This document shows positions 1 through 10,634 of a stretch of 64,000 nt of DNA, piece after piece. The stretch comes from Rhodocyclaceae bacterium (lineage in GTDB: Bacteria > Pseudomonadota > Gammaproteobacteria > Burkholderiales > Rhodocyclaceae). The position numbers and the translations under genes were made by a program. The stretch is from positions 1 through 64,000 of the forward strand of contig JACDZI010000001.1 of NCBI GenBank assembly GCA_013426785.1, given 5' to 3'. Within the stretch, counting starts at the first letter, position 1; each line of letters starts with the position of its first letter. Under the pieces are notes generated by a model. It searched no databases. It was given only the letters and a program-made list of their open reading frames with translations, and was not told the DNA's origin.

Positions 1-63
1 CTGACAGCATGACAATGAAATCGTTCACTCCAATCAACACTTATTCAGCGTTTCCCTAGTGAA

Positions 64-600
64 TCACGCCGCTATAGTCATCGACTTTAGCGAAGCAATG
101 AATTTGGTATCGCTGTCGAAAATTTCTAACAAGCGTTCAAGCTCATGCGGACTCCATGGAAACTTGTCTAATTGACGTTCTAATCGCAGGTGGATGAGCG
201 CGTCATGTTTATATTCGGCCCAAGATTGACCTACGACAGTCTCGCCATATCCATATTTCTCAGCCACTTCGACCACTGCATTTTGATGCGATAAATTCGC
301 TAGTCGTTTTCGCAAAATTTCCGTCGCCATCATTGTTCGCATCACTGCATCAGCCTTAGGACGCGCCTTCTTTCGAGCAAGGCCAAGCGCCGCTTGTAGC
401 GTACTATCCCCGCTCAGAAATTGCCGAAACGCTCGCGCCAAGTAGATTTGAAGTTCGCGCGGTATTGGGTCTTTCCGGTCGATGGTGTCGCACAGATATT
501 CCAGCAATTCGCGTACATCAGCAGGATTTGCTGTTTTCTCATCTACATCGCAAGCGATTTGCCAGATTGTTACTGGCGTGAGTTCGCCGTATTTAGACAT
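64..600 (-). CDS. hypothetical protein, 178 aa
   Basis: I do not recognise this protein. It is about 178 residues, hydrophilic, without a signal peptide or membrane segment. The middle is rich in Arg, Lys and Ala, and a stretch near residues 109-125 (VVEVAEKYGYGE) could form a helix-turn-helix-like pair, but no family assignment is justified. Base composition is visibly more AT-rich than the his and mla genes to the right. It lies on the same strand as the integrase, at the outer edge of what looks like an integrated element, so it is probably cargo of that element. The ATG at 600 is the only obvious start. Confidence 0.55.
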   Translation of the reverse strand: MSKYGELTPVTIWQIACDVDEKTANPADVRELLEYLCDTIDRKDPIPRELQIYLARAFRQFLSGDSTLQAALGLARKKARPKADAVMRTMMATEILRKRLANLSHQNAVVEVAEKYGYGETVVGQSWAEYKHDALIHLRLERQLDKFPWSPHELERLLEIFDSDTKFIASLKSMTIAA

Positions 601-695
601 TCCGCGTCCCTATCACGCTCCCTTGAGTGGGTGCCACACCAGCCGGGTAAGGGTGCCCCGGTTTTCGTCCCGTCGGACTAGGCGCGGCAAGACTG

Positions 696-944
696 TTAAT
701 GCTTGGCCGTATTGCTTCCGTCAATCAGCAGGTCATTCGCATTTTCCAACAACAGGTCGACACCGAATAGCGCATCCGCCAAGACCTCTTCGCTAGGGGT
801 CATGCCGCGCTGATACAGCGAAAATGACGTGAGAATCGCACGGGCGCAATTAATCCGCAAAGTCGAATTGTCCAGATCGTCCAGATTGACGGCAATGCGC
901 TTCTTTTCCGTTTCGACGGGCATGGTATTTTGTTGAGTAGCCAT
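696..944 (-). CDS. small hypothetical protein, 82 aa
   Basis: A short acidic protein of 82 residues that I do not recognise; it has no membrane segment and no cysteine pair. Its reality is supported by a strong Shine-Dalgarno AGGAGGT (minus strand, positions 957-951) placed 6 nt ahead of the ATG at 944. It sits between the integrase and the 178-aa gene, all on the minus strand, so it is probably expressed as part of the integrated element. Function unknown. Confidence 0.6.
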   Translation of the reverse strand: MATQQNTMPVETEKKRIAVNLDDLDNSTLRINCARAILTSFSLYQRGMTPSEEVLADALFGVDLLLENANDLLIDGSNTAKH

Positions 945-1012
945 GTTGTTACCTCCTATGCAGGTGCTTCGTGGTTAGGCGGGTTCGGTGCTGATACACC
1001 TTGCCCGCCGCT

Positions 1013-1031
1013 TGCCTGATACCGTCAGGCA
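1013..1031. other. short hairpin behind the integrase gene
   Basis: TGCCTGA and TCAGGCA form a perfect 7-bp stem around a 5-nt loop, 3 nt past the integrase stop codon. There is no T-run on the minus strand after it, so it is not a typical intrinsic terminator. It may be a protein-binding site or an mRNA end-protecting hairpin. Confidence 0.4.
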
Positions 1032-1034
1032 CGG

Positions 1035-2282
1035 TTATCCAGCCTTCGCCGTCGCAAGTTCCACCACGTTCGGCGCTTCCAGCCGTTGCAGTTTGGCACT
1101 CCACTTTTCCAGCGCCCCCCGCCGTTCGGTCAAGTAATCATGCTGGTCATAGATCGCCGCGACTTGGCTACCGATAGTGTGATTAAGGCATCGCTCCGCT
1201 ATCTCGTAAGAAACTCCCAGCATTGCGAAATGACTCCGCGCCGTGCTTCGCAGATCGTGGGGCGTAAATGATCGGCACTGCCCGACCAGATCGGTGCATA
1301 GCTGCACGATTACCGGGTTAATGGCCGACGACGGCTTCGGGGTGTCGCTCTCATTGCCGCGCGTTTTCTTTTGCACTGGCAGGACATACCGCGACGAACC
1401 AGCCAGCGCCCGCAACTCGGCAAAGTAACCGACCACGGCTTCGGTCAATGGAACAGTGAAATTGCGCCTGCTCTTCCGGCCATCCCCGGCAGGGATCAGC
1501 CATTCCCGCTTTTCAAAATCAACGTGCTCCCATTCGGTCAAGTGCAATGCCTGACAGCGGACGGCGGTCGACAACAGGATGCGGATGATTAGCTCATTGA
1601 TGCGCCCATACTGGCCCAGCACTGGCAGGACGGCCCGTAGTTCGGCATCGGACAGCATGATGCGGTCGCGCTTCGGTCTGGTTGCTCCGCGTCCTACCAT
1701 CGCCACCGTGGTTATCCCCGCGCTGGGATTCGATTCGATTACTCTCTTGGCTAGGCCATGCGCGAAGATTTGCCGGGTTACACCCAGCACTGGCTTGACC
1801 AGCTTGGGCGATACATCGGCGGTTGTATCCAGCATCGACACCACGTCCGCGCCGGTCACTTCCCGCGCTGGCAGGTGTCCTAATGCTGGCAGGACATAAT
1901 CCCGAATCCGCTGCTTCATAGACTTGATGGATGCCGCCGCCAGCCCGTCCATACCCTTCGCTTCGTAATCTTCGGACAACTGGCGAACCGTCCAAGCCGC
2001 GAAGTTTTCCCGCTTCACTATCTGCTTTTCTCTGGCGACGTCGACACCCTGCCCGACCTTTACCCGATCCTCCGCCGCCAGTTTTCGCGCCGCGCTCAGG
2101 GTCAGATCAGGATAACGGCCCAGCGTCTTTTCTTTTCGCTTGCCGTGAAGGTAATACCTCTGTACCCATACTGCCGTACCTGCCGCGCTCAGGGTCAGGG
2201 TAAAACCATCGCCATCGGATAGCGTCCCCTTGTTCCCGGCCTTGATGAAATTCTTAACCCCCGGGTCAGTCAGTTTTCCCAT
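1035..2282 (-). CDS. P4-type tyrosine integrase
   Basis: Site-specific recombinase of the phage P4/CP4-57 family, 415 aa, about the usual length. The N-terminus carries the arm-binding DUF4102-like region (LSDGDGFTLTL, then HGKRKEKTLGRYPDLTLSAAR). The catalytic domain shows the tyrosine recombinase set: Arg242 (STAVRCQAL), Lys270, His342 and Arg345 (PHDLR), His368 (CLNHT) and Tyr378 in AAIYDQHDYLTERR, the typical P4-family ending. The gene reads away from hisI, starting 106 bp from the terminator of the his operon. This position suggests that the element is integrated next to hisI and extends past the left edge of the window. The enzyme looks intact. The start ATG at 2282 agrees with the family N-terminus. 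Confidence 0.93.
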   Translation of the reverse strand: MGKLTDPGVKNFIKAGNKGTLSDGDGFTLTLSAAGTAVWVQRYYLHGKRKEKTLGRYPDLTLSAARKLAAEDRVKVGQGVDVAREKQIVKRENFAAWTVRQLSEDYEAKGMDGLAAASIKSMKQRIRDYVLPALGHLPAREVTGADVVSMLDTTADVSPKLVKPVLGVTRQIFAHGLAKRVIESNPSAGITTVAMVGRGATRPKRDRIMLSDAELRAVLPVLGQYGRINELIIRILLSTAVRCQALHLTEWEHVDFEKREWLIPAGDGRKSRRNFTVPLTEAVVGYFAELRALAGSSRYVLPVQKKTRGNESDTPKPSSAINPVIVQLCTDLVGQCRSFTPHDLRSTARSHFAMLGVSYEIAERCLNHTIGSQVAAIYDQHDYLTERRGALEKWSAKLQRLEAPNVVELATAKAG

Positions 2283-2388
2283 GATCGACGCGCCCCTTTC
2301 CCTAGCTACCCGTTTTTCAACCTTAGCCGCCTATCTGGCTACCTGCTAGCTACCTGATTCAAGAATAGCATAGGATACGCATGGAAAC
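2283..2388. other. integrase upstream region with short direct repeats
   Basis: About 106 bp between the integrase start and the his terminator. It holds three copies of GCTACC(T/C), at about 2305, 2338 and 2349, of the kind integrases use as arm sites. It also holds a TGGAAAC stretch (2382-2388) that is repeated just inside the his side (GTATGGAAACG, about 2432-2442). No tRNA gene is present, so the attachment site cannot be assigned. It may also contain the integrase promoter. Confidence 0.3.
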
Positions 2389-2412
2389 AAAAAAAGCCCG
2401 CTAAATGCGGGC
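2389..2412 (-). terminator. rho-independent terminator of the his operon
   Basis: Read on the minus strand, a GCCCGC/GCGGGC stem with a 5-nt ATTTA loop is followed by seven T residues. It lies 31 nt past the hisI stop codon, so it ends the hisB-H-A-F-I transcript. It also sets the boundary between chromosomal backbone and the integrated element. Confidence 0.9.
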
Positions 2413-2443
2413 CTTGTGGGTGTTTCATGCACGTATGGAAACG

Positions 2444-2842
2444 CTAGGTTTTATCTCCGTATATAGCCTTGGGGTCCTTGATAACGGGGTCAGCCTCCTC
2501 CCATCCGCTCTTTTCGAGCTTGTTGTAGAAGCAACTGTTGCGACCGGTATGGCAGGCGATACCGCCGGTCTGCTCGATCTTGAGCAGAATCACGTCGTTG
2601 TCGCAATCGGTGCGGATTTCAATCACTTTCTGGGTGTGGCCGGATTCCTCGCCCTTGTGCCACAGCTTTCTGCGCGACCGCGACCAGTAAACCACTTCAC
2701 CCAGCTGGGCGGTCTTCTCCAGCGCTTCACGGTTCATCCAGGCGAACATCAACACCGCGCCGGTCCGGGCATCCTGCGCGATGGCGGGCACGAGGCCCTG
2801 TTCGTCCCATTTGATCTCGTTCAGCCATTTTTTATTGCTCAT
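2444..2842 (-). CDS. hisI: phosphoribosyl-AMP cyclohydrolase
   Basis: Opens the adenine ring of phosphoribosyl-AMP in histidine synthesis (third step). The protein is 132 aa, the length of a stand-alone HisI without a fused HisE domain. The family signatures are present: [26 protein letters not shown], the metal-binding TDCDND and the Zn-binding [13 protein letters not shown]. It is the last gene of the his operon and its start overlaps the hisF stop by 4 bp (ATGA). HisE is not in the window, and the gene is followed at once by the operon terminator. Confidence 0.96.
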   Translation of the reverse strand: MSNKKWLNEIKWDEQGLVPAIAQDARTGAVLMFAWMNREALEKTAQLGEVVYWSRSRRKLWHKGEESGHTQKVIEIRTDCDNDVILLKIEQTGGIACHTGRNSCFYNKLEKSGWEEADPVIKDPKAIYGDKT

Positions 2843-3597
2843 AGTCGAACCTCGATTCCCTGTGCGCGCATGAATTCCTTGGCCTGGCGCACGGTGTATT
2901 CTCCGTAATGGAAGATGCTGGCAGCCAGCACCGCGTCGGCCTTGCCGGCTTTCACGCCGTCGGCCAGATGTTGCAGGTTGCCCACCCCGCCGCTGGCGAT
3001 GACGGGAATCGCCACCGCTTCAGCCACGGCGCGGGTCAGCGCCAGATCGAAACCGTTTTTCGTCCCGTCGCGATCCATGCTGGTGAGCAGAATCTCGCCA
3101 GCACCGAGCATCGTCACCCGCTGGGCCCATTCGATCGCGTCGATGTGGGTGTTGTTGCGCCCGCCGTGGGTAAACACCTCCCACTTGCCGGGCGCAGTCT
3201 GCTTGGCATCAATGGCCACGACGATGCACTGGCTGCCGACCTTGCCGGAGGCGTCGGCGACGAGTTGCGGATTCTGCACCGCCGCCGTGTTGATGCTGAC
3301 CTTGTCGGCGCCGGCATTGAGCAAGCGCCGCACATCCTCGACCTTGCGCACGCCGCCGCCGACCGTCAGTGGAATGAACACCTGCTCGGCGCAAGCCTCG
3401 ATGATGTGCAGGATCAGGTCGCGGTCATCCGAACTCGCCGTGATGTCGAGGAAGGTGATTTCGTCGGCGCCCTGCTCGTCGTAGCGCCGCGCGATCTCCA
3501 CCGGGTCGCCGGCATCGCGCAGTTCGACAAAATTGACCCCCTTGACGACCCGGCCGGCATTGACATCGAGACAGGGGATGATGCGTTTGGCGAGCAT
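2839..3597 (-). CDS. hisF: imidazole glycerol phosphate synthase, cyclase subunit
   Basis: Cyclase half of the HisH-HisF complex, which turns PRFAR and ammonia into imidazole glycerol phosphate and AICAR. The protein is 252 aa from the ATG at 3597. Both catalytic aspartates are in place ([15 protein letters not shown] and VAIDAKQ), as are the TIM-barrel phosphate loops (GGVR, ASGGVG). An open frame runs 49 codons further upstream, but that extension only reads through the 24-bp repeat and the end of hisA, so it is rejected. The 24-bp repeat ends one base before the ATG, leaving no Shine-Dalgarno sequence. Confidence 0.95.
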   Translation of the reverse strand: MLAKRIIPCLDVNAGRVVKGVNFVELRDAGDPVEIARRYDEQGADEITFLDITASSDDRDLILHIIEACAEQVFIPLTVGGGVRKVEDVRRLLNAGADKVSINTAAVQNPQLVADASGKVGSQCIVVAIDAKQTAPGKWEVFTHGGRNNTHIDAIEWAQRVTMLGAGEILLTSMDRDGTKNGFDLALTRAVAEAVAIPVIASGGVGNLQHLADGVKAGKADAVLAASIFHYGEYTVRQAKEFMRAQGIEVRL

Positions 3598-3598
3598 G

Positions 3599-3622
3599 AA
3601 AAGTCGGCGCTGGCGGGACGGC
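3599..3622 (+). repeat. 24-bp dispersed repeat, copy 1 (perfect)
   Basis: Perfect copy that makes up most of the 32-bp gap between hisA and hisF. Relative to the his operon its T-run faces the hisF start codon, one base away. Confidence 0.9.
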
Positions 3623-3629
3623 GTTACGG

Positions 3630-4373
3630 TTACTTCGAGGCCAGCTTGTCCGCTTCGGCCTGAGCCTTGCGGAAATCGAGCGTGCCTTCGTAGATGGCCC
3701 GCCCGGTAATGGCGCCCATGATGCCCTCGTCGGCCACGGCGCACAGCGCCTTGACATCGATCAGGCTGGCGATGCCGCCACTGGCGATCACCGGGATGCG
3801 CAACGCCTGGGCGAGCTTCACCGTCGCCTCGACATTCACACCCGACAACATGCCGTCGCGGCCGATGTCGGTGTAGATCACCGCCTCGACGCCGTAGTCC
3901 TCGAACTTTTTCGCCAGATCGATTACGTCGTGGCCGGTCAGCTTCGACCAGCCATCAACCGCCACCTTGCCGTCCTTGGCATCGAGCCCGACGATGATGT
4001 GGCCGGGAAAGGCGGTGCAGGCATCGTGCAGGAAGCCGGGGTTCTTGACCGCAGCGGTACCGATGATGACGTAGCTGAGTCCGTCGTCGAGGCAGCGCTC
4101 GATGGTGTCGAGGTCGCGAATGCCGCCGCCCAGCTGCACGGGAATCTCGTCGCCAACCTCGGCGAGGATCGCCTTGATCACCGCCTCGTTCTTTGGCTTG
4201 CCGGCAAAGGCACCGTTCAGGTCAACGAGGTGCAGGCGACGGGCGCCCTGTTCGATCCAGTGACGCGCCATGGCGGCCGGATTTTCGGAAAACACCGTGG
4301 CATCGTCCATAGCACCTTGCTTGAGGCGCACACAATGCCCAACTTTGAGGTCGATCGCAGGAATCAGCAGCAT
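3630..4373 (-). CDS. hisA: phosphoribosylformimino-5-aminoimidazole carboxamide ribotide isomerase
   Basis: Amadori isomerase of the fourth histidine step, converting ProFAR to PRFAR, the substrate of HisH-HisF. It is 247 aa, a half-barrel-duplicated TIM barrel. The catalytic aspartates are seen in [19 protein letters not shown] (N-terminus) and in [12 protein letters not shown] (second half). VGLDAKDG and ASGGIAS carry barrel loops. It lies 27 bp downstream of hisH in the his operon. The short gap to hisF is filled by a copy of the dispersed repeat, which begins 7 bp past the stop. Confidence 0.96.
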   Translation of the reverse strand: MLLIPAIDLKVGHCVRLKQGAMDDATVFSENPAAMARHWIEQGARRLHLVDLNGAFAGKPKNEAVIKAILAEVGDEIPVQLGGGIRDLDTIERCLDDGLSYVIIGTAAVKNPGFLHDACTAFPGHIIVGLDAKDGKVAVDGWSKLTGHDVIDLAKKFEDYGVEAVIYTDIGRDGMLSGVNVEATVKLAQALRIPVIASGGIASLIDVKALCAVADEGIMGAITGRAIYEGTLDFRKAQAEADKLASK

Positions 4374-4400
4374 GGTACGTCTAGCTCCGAAGGGGAGAGG

Positions 4401-5039
4401 TCAGGGATTCCAGTGCATGAAGTTATTCAGCAACCTGAGGCCGGCCGCCGCACTTTTTTCCGGGTGGAATTGCACGGCGAAGATGTTAGCGCGGGCCACT
4501 GCACTGGTAAAGGCAATACCGTAATGCGTCGAACCGGCGATCACCTCCGGCGTGGCCGGTTCGACGTAATAACTGTGGACAAAATAGAAGCGTGACGCAT
4601 TGGCAATGCCGGCCCACAGGGGATGCGGCTCGGCCTGCTGCACCTCGTTCCAGCCCATGTGCGGCACCTTGAGGCGTTCGCCAGCGGCATCGTGCATCGC
4701 TGCGTCGGGGAAGTGCCGCACCTGGCCAGGAAATAATCCCAAGCCGGCGACATCGCCCTCCTCGCTGTGCTCGAACAACATCTGCAAGCCGATACAGATG
4801 CCCAGGAAAGGCTTTTCGGAAGCGGCCCGCACCACCGCCTCGGCCAGGCGACGCCCGCGCAGTTCGCGCATGCAATCGGGCATGGCGCCCTGACCGGGCA
4901 CGATGACACGATCTGCGGCGGCAAGCTCCGCCGGATCGGCCGTCACGACGACCGGGCAACCGGGTGCCACATGCTCGACGGCTTTCGCCACCGAGCGCAG
5001 ATTACCCATGCCGTAATCGACAATTGCCACTGACTTCAT
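4401..5039 (-). CDS. hisH: imidazole glycerol phosphate synthase, glutamine amidotransferase subunit
   Basis: Class I glutaminase that feeds ammonia to HisF. It is 212 aa. The catalytic triad is visible: Cys82 in FLGICIGLQMLF, and His and Glu in VQFHPEKS near residue 193. The oxyanion strand appears as VIVPGQGAM. The start ATG at 5039 gives the standard VAIVDYGMGNLRSV N-terminus. It stands 42 bp after hisB and 27 bp before hisA in the expected beta-proteobacterial order. Confidence 0.96.
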   Translation of the reverse strand: MKSVAIVDYGMGNLRSVAKAVEHVAPGCPVVVTADPAELAAADRVIVPGQGAMPDCMRELRGRRLAEAVVRAASEKPFLGICIGLQMLFEHSEEGDVAGLGLFPGQVRHFPDAAMHDAAGERLKVPHMGWNEVQQAEPHPLWAGIANASRFYFVHSYYVEPATPEVIAGSTHYGIAFTSAVARANIFAVQFHPEKSAAAGLRLLNNFMHWNP

Positions 5040-5081
5040 CGGAAATGCCTGCGGTAGAGGGCGGGATTGGCCTTGCTTAGG

Positions 5082-5705
5082 TTAGAGACTACCCTTGGTC
5101 GACGGCACGACCTCGCCGGCACGCGGGTCGGCCGTGATGGCCATGCGCAGGGCGCGGGCAAAGGCCTTGAAAATGGTCTCGGCTTGGTGGTGGGCATTGT
5201 CGCCGCGCAGGTTATCGACATGCACGGTGATGCCGGCATGATTGACCAGTGCCTGGAAGAACTCGCGGACCAGGTCGACATCCAGCGCGCCGACCTGCGC
5301 CCGCGAGAACGTGACATTGAACGACAGGCCAGGCCGCCCGGACAGATCCACCACCACGCGCGACAGCGCTTCGTCGAGCGGCACGTAGGCATGACCATAG
5401 CGGGTCAGGCCCTTCTTGTCGCCCAAAGCCTTGGCAAGCGCCTGACCGAGCGTGATCCCGACATCCTCGACGGTGTGGTGCGCATCGATGTGCAGGTCAC
5501 CGCGCGCATCGACCTGCAGGTCGATCAAGCCATGGCGGGCGATCTGGTCGAGCATGTGGTCGAAGAAACCGACCCCGGTCGACAGTTGCGACTTGCCGGT
5601 GCCTTCGAGATCAAGTTTGACCCGAACCTGGGTTTCCAGCGTGGTGCGGTGTATGTCGGCAGTACGTTGCGGATTGACCATCGCAGTCTCGGCACAGAGT
5701 TGCAT
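5082..5705 (-). CDS. hisB: imidazoleglycerol-phosphate dehydratase
   Basis: Monofunctional dehydratase of the sixth histidine step, without the phosphatase domain found in enterics. It is 207 aa from the ATG at 5705, or 199 aa from a second ATG at 5681 ([12 protein letters not shown]); the second start fits the usual length better. The two di-manganese site motifs are present: [13 protein letters not shown] and [11 protein letters not shown] in the first half, and NHAGITVHV and DNAHHQAE in the second. It heads the hisBHAFI block and is transcribed away from hisC, which is inverted relative to the operon. Confidence 0.96.
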   Translation of the reverse strand: MQLCAETAMVNPQRTADIHRTTLETQVRVKLDLEGTGKSQLSTGVGFFDHMLDQIARHGLIDLQVDARGDLHIDAHHTVEDVGITLGQALAKALGDKKGLTRYGHAYVPLDEALSRVVVDLSGRPGLSFNVTFSRAQVGALDVDLVREFFQALVNHAGITVHVDNLRGDNAHHQAETIFKAFARALRMAITADPRAGEVVPSTKGSL

Positions 5706-5770
5706 TCAAGGCCATGATACCATTTCAACGCTGTTGCAACCTCCGTCGCCACGTCCATCAAGATCCCCTC

Positions 5771-6835
5771 ATGAGCCGATTCTGGAGCGCCACCACCCGC
5801 GCCTTGCAGCCCTATGTTCCGGGCGAGCAGCCGAAGCTGCCCAAGCTCGTCAAGCTCAACACCAACGAGAATCCCTACGGCCCCGGCCCGCGTGTCCTCG
5901 ATGCCCTGCGCCAAGCGACCGGTGAGTCGCTGAAACTGTATCCCGACCCGGAAAGCACGCGACTGCGCGCAGCCATTGCTGCGTATTTCGGCAGCGTCGA
6001 TCTGCGCCAGGTGTTTGTCGGCAACGGTTCGGACGAAGTGCTGGCTCACACCTTCCAGAGCCTGCTCAAGCACGAGCAGCCGATCCTGTTTCCCGATATC
6101 ACCTACAGCTTCTATCCGGTGTATTGCCGGCTTTACGGCATCGACTACGCCACCGTGCCGCTGGACGAGCAGTTCGCCCTGCGCGTAGCGGATTACGCCC
6201 AGCCCAATGGTGGGATCATCTTCCCCAACCCGAATGCGCCCACCGGCCGTGCCCTGGCGCTCGACCAGGTCGAGGCGCTGCTGGTCGCCAATCCGGATTC
6301 GGTCGTCGTGGTCGATGAAGCCTATATCGATTTCGGCGGCTGTTCTGCCGTGGCGCTAGTCAATCGTTATCCCAACCTGCTGGTGGTGCAAACCTTATCG
6401 AAGTCGCGTTCGCTGGCCGGACTGCGCGTCGGGTTTGCCGTGGGTCACGCCGACTTGATCGACGGCCTGAACCGCGTCAAGAACAGTTTCAATTCCTACC
6501 CGCTCGATCGCCTCGCCCAGTCCGGCGCTACCGCAGCCATCGAGGACCGCGAATGGTTCGAGCGCACCCGCCAGGCAGTGATCAAGAGCCGCCACGCACT
6601 GGTTCAGGAGTTGGCAGCGCTGGGGTTCGAGGTGCTGCCGTCATCGGCCAACTTCATCTTCGCCCGCCACCCGCAGCACGATGCCGAAAAGTCGGCGCTG
6701 GCGCTACGGCAGCGCGGCATCATCGTGCGACATTTCAAGCTGCCGCGCATCGAGCAGTTCCTGCGCATCACCGTAGGCACCGACGAACAGTGCGCGCTGC
6801 TCGTGGCCGCGCTGCGCGAAATTATTTCAGCCTGA
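5771..6835 (+). CDS. hisC: histidinol-phosphate aminotransferase
   Basis: PLP-dependent class II aminotransferase that converts imidazole acetol phosphate to histidinol phosphate. It is 354 aa from the ATG at 5771; an earlier ATG at 5714 adds an unconserved leader. Seen are [11 protein letters not shown], the [10 protein letters not shown] turn, VVDEAYIDF, and Lys211 for PLP in [13 protein letters not shown]. Its orientation is odd: it points opposite to hisB and hisD on either side, head to head with hisB and with its stop 14 bp inside the end of hisD. No clear Shine-Dalgarno or promoter is seen in the 65-bp hisB-hisC gap. Residues from about 307 ([11 protein letters not shown]) are encoded by a slightly degenerate copy of the 24-bp repeat. 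Confidence 0.95.
   Translation: MSRFWSATTRALQPYVPGEQPKLPKLVKLNTNENPYGPGPRVLDALRQATGESLKLYPDPESTRLRAAIAAYFGSVDLRQVFVGNGSDEVLAHTFQSLLKHEQPILFPDITYSFYPVYCRLYGIDYATVPLDEQFALRVADYAQPNGGIIFPNPNAPTGRALALDQVEALLVANPDSVVVVDEAYIDFGGCSAVALVNRYPNLLVVQTLSKSRSLAGLRVGFAVGHADLIDGLNRVKNSFNSYPLDRLAQSGATAAIEDREWFERTRQAVIKSRHALVQELAALGFEVLPSSANFIFARHPQHDAEKSALALRQRGIIVRHFKLPRIEQFLRITVGTDEQCALLVAALREIISA
6687..6710 (+). repeat. 24-bp dispersed repeat, degenerate copy (2 mismatches) in hisC
   Basis: Matches 22 of 24 positions; GGG near the right end reads GCT. In frame in hisC, encoding KSALALR from residue 307. Could be an old copy or a chance resemblance in a GC-rich helix. Confidence 0.55.
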
Positions 6836-8114
6836 TTTCTGCGGCCCTGGCGTGGGCTATCAGGCCTTCACCCTGCGCCAACGTTACCGCGATGGGGCCA
6901 AGCGTCTGGGCGCCGGAAGCCGAGACTTCGATGATGCTCGACCGCTTCTGGAAGTCATAGACACCGAGCGGCGAAGAAAAGCGCGCGCTGCGCGAGGTTG
7001 GCAGCACGTGGTTCGGGCCAGCGCAGTAGTCGCCCAGCGACTCCGAGCAGTGGTGGCCCATGAAGATCGCCCCGGCGTGGCGGATCTTCGGCAGCAGGGC
7101 GCGCGGATCGGCCACGGACAATTCCAGATGTTCCGGCGCGATGCGGTTGGCGATCACGCAGGCTTCGTCAAGGTCGGTGACCAGGATCAGCGCGCCGCGG
7201 CCGGCCAGCGAGGCGGCGATCGTCGCCTGGCGCGGCATGGTCGGCAGCAGTATCTCGATGCTGGCGGCGACGCGGTCGAGGTAAACCGGATCAGGACAGA
7301 GCAGGATGGCCTGCGCCAATTCGTCGTGCTCGGCCTGGGCAAACAGGTCGATGGCGGTCCAGTCGGGATTGCCCGAACCGTCGGCGATCACCAGCACTTC
7401 AGACGGCCCGGCGACCATGTCGATGCCGACCGTACCGAACACGCGCCGCTTAGCGCTGGCGACGTAGGCGTTACCCGGGCCGACAATCTTGTCCACCTGC
7501 GGGATGGTCTGGGTGCCGTAAGCCAGCGCGCCGACCGCCTGCGCCCCGCCGATGGTAAACACCCGATCCACGCCCACCAAGTGGGCGGCGGCCAGTACCA
7601 GTGCGTTCTTCTGTCCGCCCGGTGTCGGCACAACCATGATCAGATCGCCGACCCCAGCCACCTTGGCGGGAATCGCATTCATCAGTACCGAACTCGGATA
7701 GGCCGCCTTGCCGCCCGGCACATACAGGCCGACGCGATCGAGCGGCTTCACCTGCTGGCCGAGCCGCGTGCCGTCCGCTTCGGTGTATTCCCAGGATTCG
7801 AGCTTCTGGCGCTCGTGGTAGAGGCGTACCCGCTCGGCCGCCTGTTCCAGAGCGCCGCGCTGGTCGGCCGGCAGGCCATCGAACGCCGCTTTCAGTTCGG
7901 CCAGCGGCAATTCGAGCCGCGCCATGGTCGCCACATCCAGCCGGTCGAAGCGCCGCGTACAGTCGAGCACGGCCGCATCGCCGTGCATGCGCACGGCGGC
8001 CAGGATGTCGGCGACCGCTCTTTCAATTGCCTCGTCGGTACTGTTGTCGAACGCCAACAAGGCATCGAGCGCGGCAAGGAATCCGGAAGCGCGGGAAGAC
8101 ATCCGGCGGATCAT
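6822..8114 (-). CDS. hisD: histidinol dehydrogenase
   Basis: NAD-dependent, zinc-containing enzyme that performs the last two oxidations from histidinol to histidine. It is 430 aa from the ATG at 8114 ([12 protein letters not shown]), which overlaps the hisG stop as ATGA; the frame is open further upstream, but that would run through hisG. Family signatures: [20 protein letters not shown], the [13 protein letters not shown] loop, [20 protein letters not shown], and the zinc/catalytic region FAQAEHDE and [10 protein letters not shown]. The 3' end overlaps the inverted hisC by 14 bp in convergent orientation. Confidence 0.97.
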   Translation of the reverse strand: MIRRMSSRASGFLAALDALLAFDNSTDEAIERAVADILAAVRMHGDAAVLDCTRRFDRLDVATMARLELPLAELKAAFDGLPADQRGALEQAAERVRLYHERQKLESWEYTEADGTRLGQQVKPLDRVGLYVPGGKAAYPSSVLMNAIPAKVAGVGDLIMVVPTPGGQKNALVLAAAHLVGVDRVFTIGGAQAVGALAYGTQTIPQVDKIVGPGNAYVASAKRRVFGTVGIDMVAGPSEVLVIADGSGNPDWTAIDLFAQAEHDELAQAILLCPDPVYLDRVAASIEILLPTMPRQATIAASLAGRGALILVTDLDEACVIANRIAPEHLELSVADPRALLPKIRHAGAIFMGHHCSESLGDYCAGPNHVLPTSRSARFSSPLGVYDFQKRSSIIEVSASGAQTLGPIAVTLAQGEGLIAHARAAEIRLK

Positions 8115-8761
8115 TGAATGGCCCCCTCGATGGCATCCAGTACCGGTTGCAGCAGGGCGCGCTTCATTTTCAGGCTGGCCTGATTGACGACTAGGCGCGA
8201 GGAGATCGCCATGATCTCCTCGACCTCGACGAGATTGTTCGCTTTCAGGGTGCCGCCGCTGGAAACGAGGTCGACGATGGCGTCGGCCAGCCCAGCCAAT
8301 GGCGCCAGTTCCATCGAGCCGTAGAGCTTGATCAGGTCGACATGCACACCCTTGGCGGCGAAATGTTCGCGGGCGGTGGCGATGTACTTGGTCGCCACCT
8401 TGAGGCGCGCACCGCGCCGCACGGCGGCAGCGTAGTCGAAGCCGGCCGGTACCGCCACGCACATGCGGCATTTCGCGATCTTCAGGTCGAGCGGCTGGTA
8501 GAGGCCGGCGCCACCATGTTCGATCAGCACGTCCTTGCCGGCGATGCCGAGGTCAGCCGCGCCGTATTGCACGTAGGTCGGTACGTCGGAAGCGCGCACG
8601 ATCACCACGCGCACGTCGAGCCGGTTGGTCGCGATGATCAGCTTGCGCGATTTTTCCGGGTCTTCCTCCGGCGCGATGCCTGCCGCCGCCAGCAGCGGCA
8701 GGGTTTCCTCGAAGATGCGCCCCTTCGACAGGGCGATGGTGATCATGGCACTGGCGCTCAT
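8111..8761 (-). CDS. hisG: ATP phosphoribosyltransferase, short form
   Basis: Committed step of histidine synthesis, joining ATP and PRPP. At 216 aa it is the short form, without the C-terminal regulatory ACT-like domain, which in known cases needs the HisZ subunit; hisZ is not in the window. Seen are [18 protein letters not shown], the [12 protein letters not shown] loop and the PRPP-binding [19 protein letters not shown] second ATG at 8746 ([10 protein letters not shown]) may be the true start. It follows murA after 22 bp and is coupled to hisD. Confidence 0.95.
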   Translation of the reverse strand: MSASAMITIALSKGRIFEETLPLLAAAGIAPEEDPEKSRKLIIATNRLDVRVVIVRASDVPTYVQYGAADLGIAGKDVLIEHGGAGLYQPLDLKIAKCRMCVAVPAGFDYAAAVRRGARLKVATKYIATAREHFAAKGVHVDLIKLYGSMELAPLAGLADAIVDLVSSGGTLKANNLVEVEEIMAISSRLVVNQASLKMKRALLQPVLDAIEGAIQ

Positions 8762-8783
8762 GGCTTTATTTTACGCGCCGCAC

Positions 8784-10278
<1,495 letters not shown>

Positions 10279-10343
10279 TTAATGGAACTCCGGGGGGATA
10301 CTGGGAGGAACGCACTGGCAAGGCGGACGCCGTCAACGCCCGG

Positions 10344-10634
10344 TCAGGCCAGCGGCAGTAGTTCGGAAACGCCGTAGACCTCGGCAAGACTGGTCAGATT
10401 TTGCGGTGGGTTAAGGATACGCAAGGACTTGCCGTTGCGCTGCGCAGCACGTTGCCAACCAAACAGGACCGCCAGGCCAGCCGAATCAACCTCTTGCACA
10501 GCCGCCAGATCAAATTCGGCCTCGCCATTGCCCATGGCCGTCATGCCAGCTGCCAGTAGCGCCGCAGCGGAGTCCATGGTCATGTTGCCGGTTACCGCCA
10601 GGCGACCACCGGAACGATCGACGCTGGCGGTCAT
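10344..10634 (-). CDS. mlaB: STAS-domain protein, MlaB-like
   Basis: 96-aa single STAS domain that in the Mla complex binds the MlaF ATPase and regulates it from the cytoplasm. The central VQEVDSAGLAVLFGWQR matches the conserved DSSGL-type helix cap of MlaB. It is the last mla gene; its ATG overlaps the mlaC stop (ATGA). The protein is divergent, as is usual for MlaB, so the call leans on position. Confidence 0.85.
   Translation of the reverse strand: MTASVDRSGGRLAVTGNMTMDSAAALLAAGMTAMGNGEAEFDLAAVQEVDSAGLAVLFGWQRAAQRNGKSLRILNPPQNLTSLAEVYGVSELLPLA

Noticed and set aside
2283-2443. A tRNA gene as integration target
   Set aside because: No cloverleaf or T-loop consensus is visible between the integrase and hisI.
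2839-3744. HisF with a 49-residue N-terminal extension
   Set aside because: The extension reads the hisA end in another frame and the 24-bp repeat; the family N-terminus begins at the ATG at 3597.
6852-8117. 421-codon open frame opposite hisD
   Set aside because: Antisense shadow of a conserved gene, Arg/His-rich, no ribosome site or known domain.
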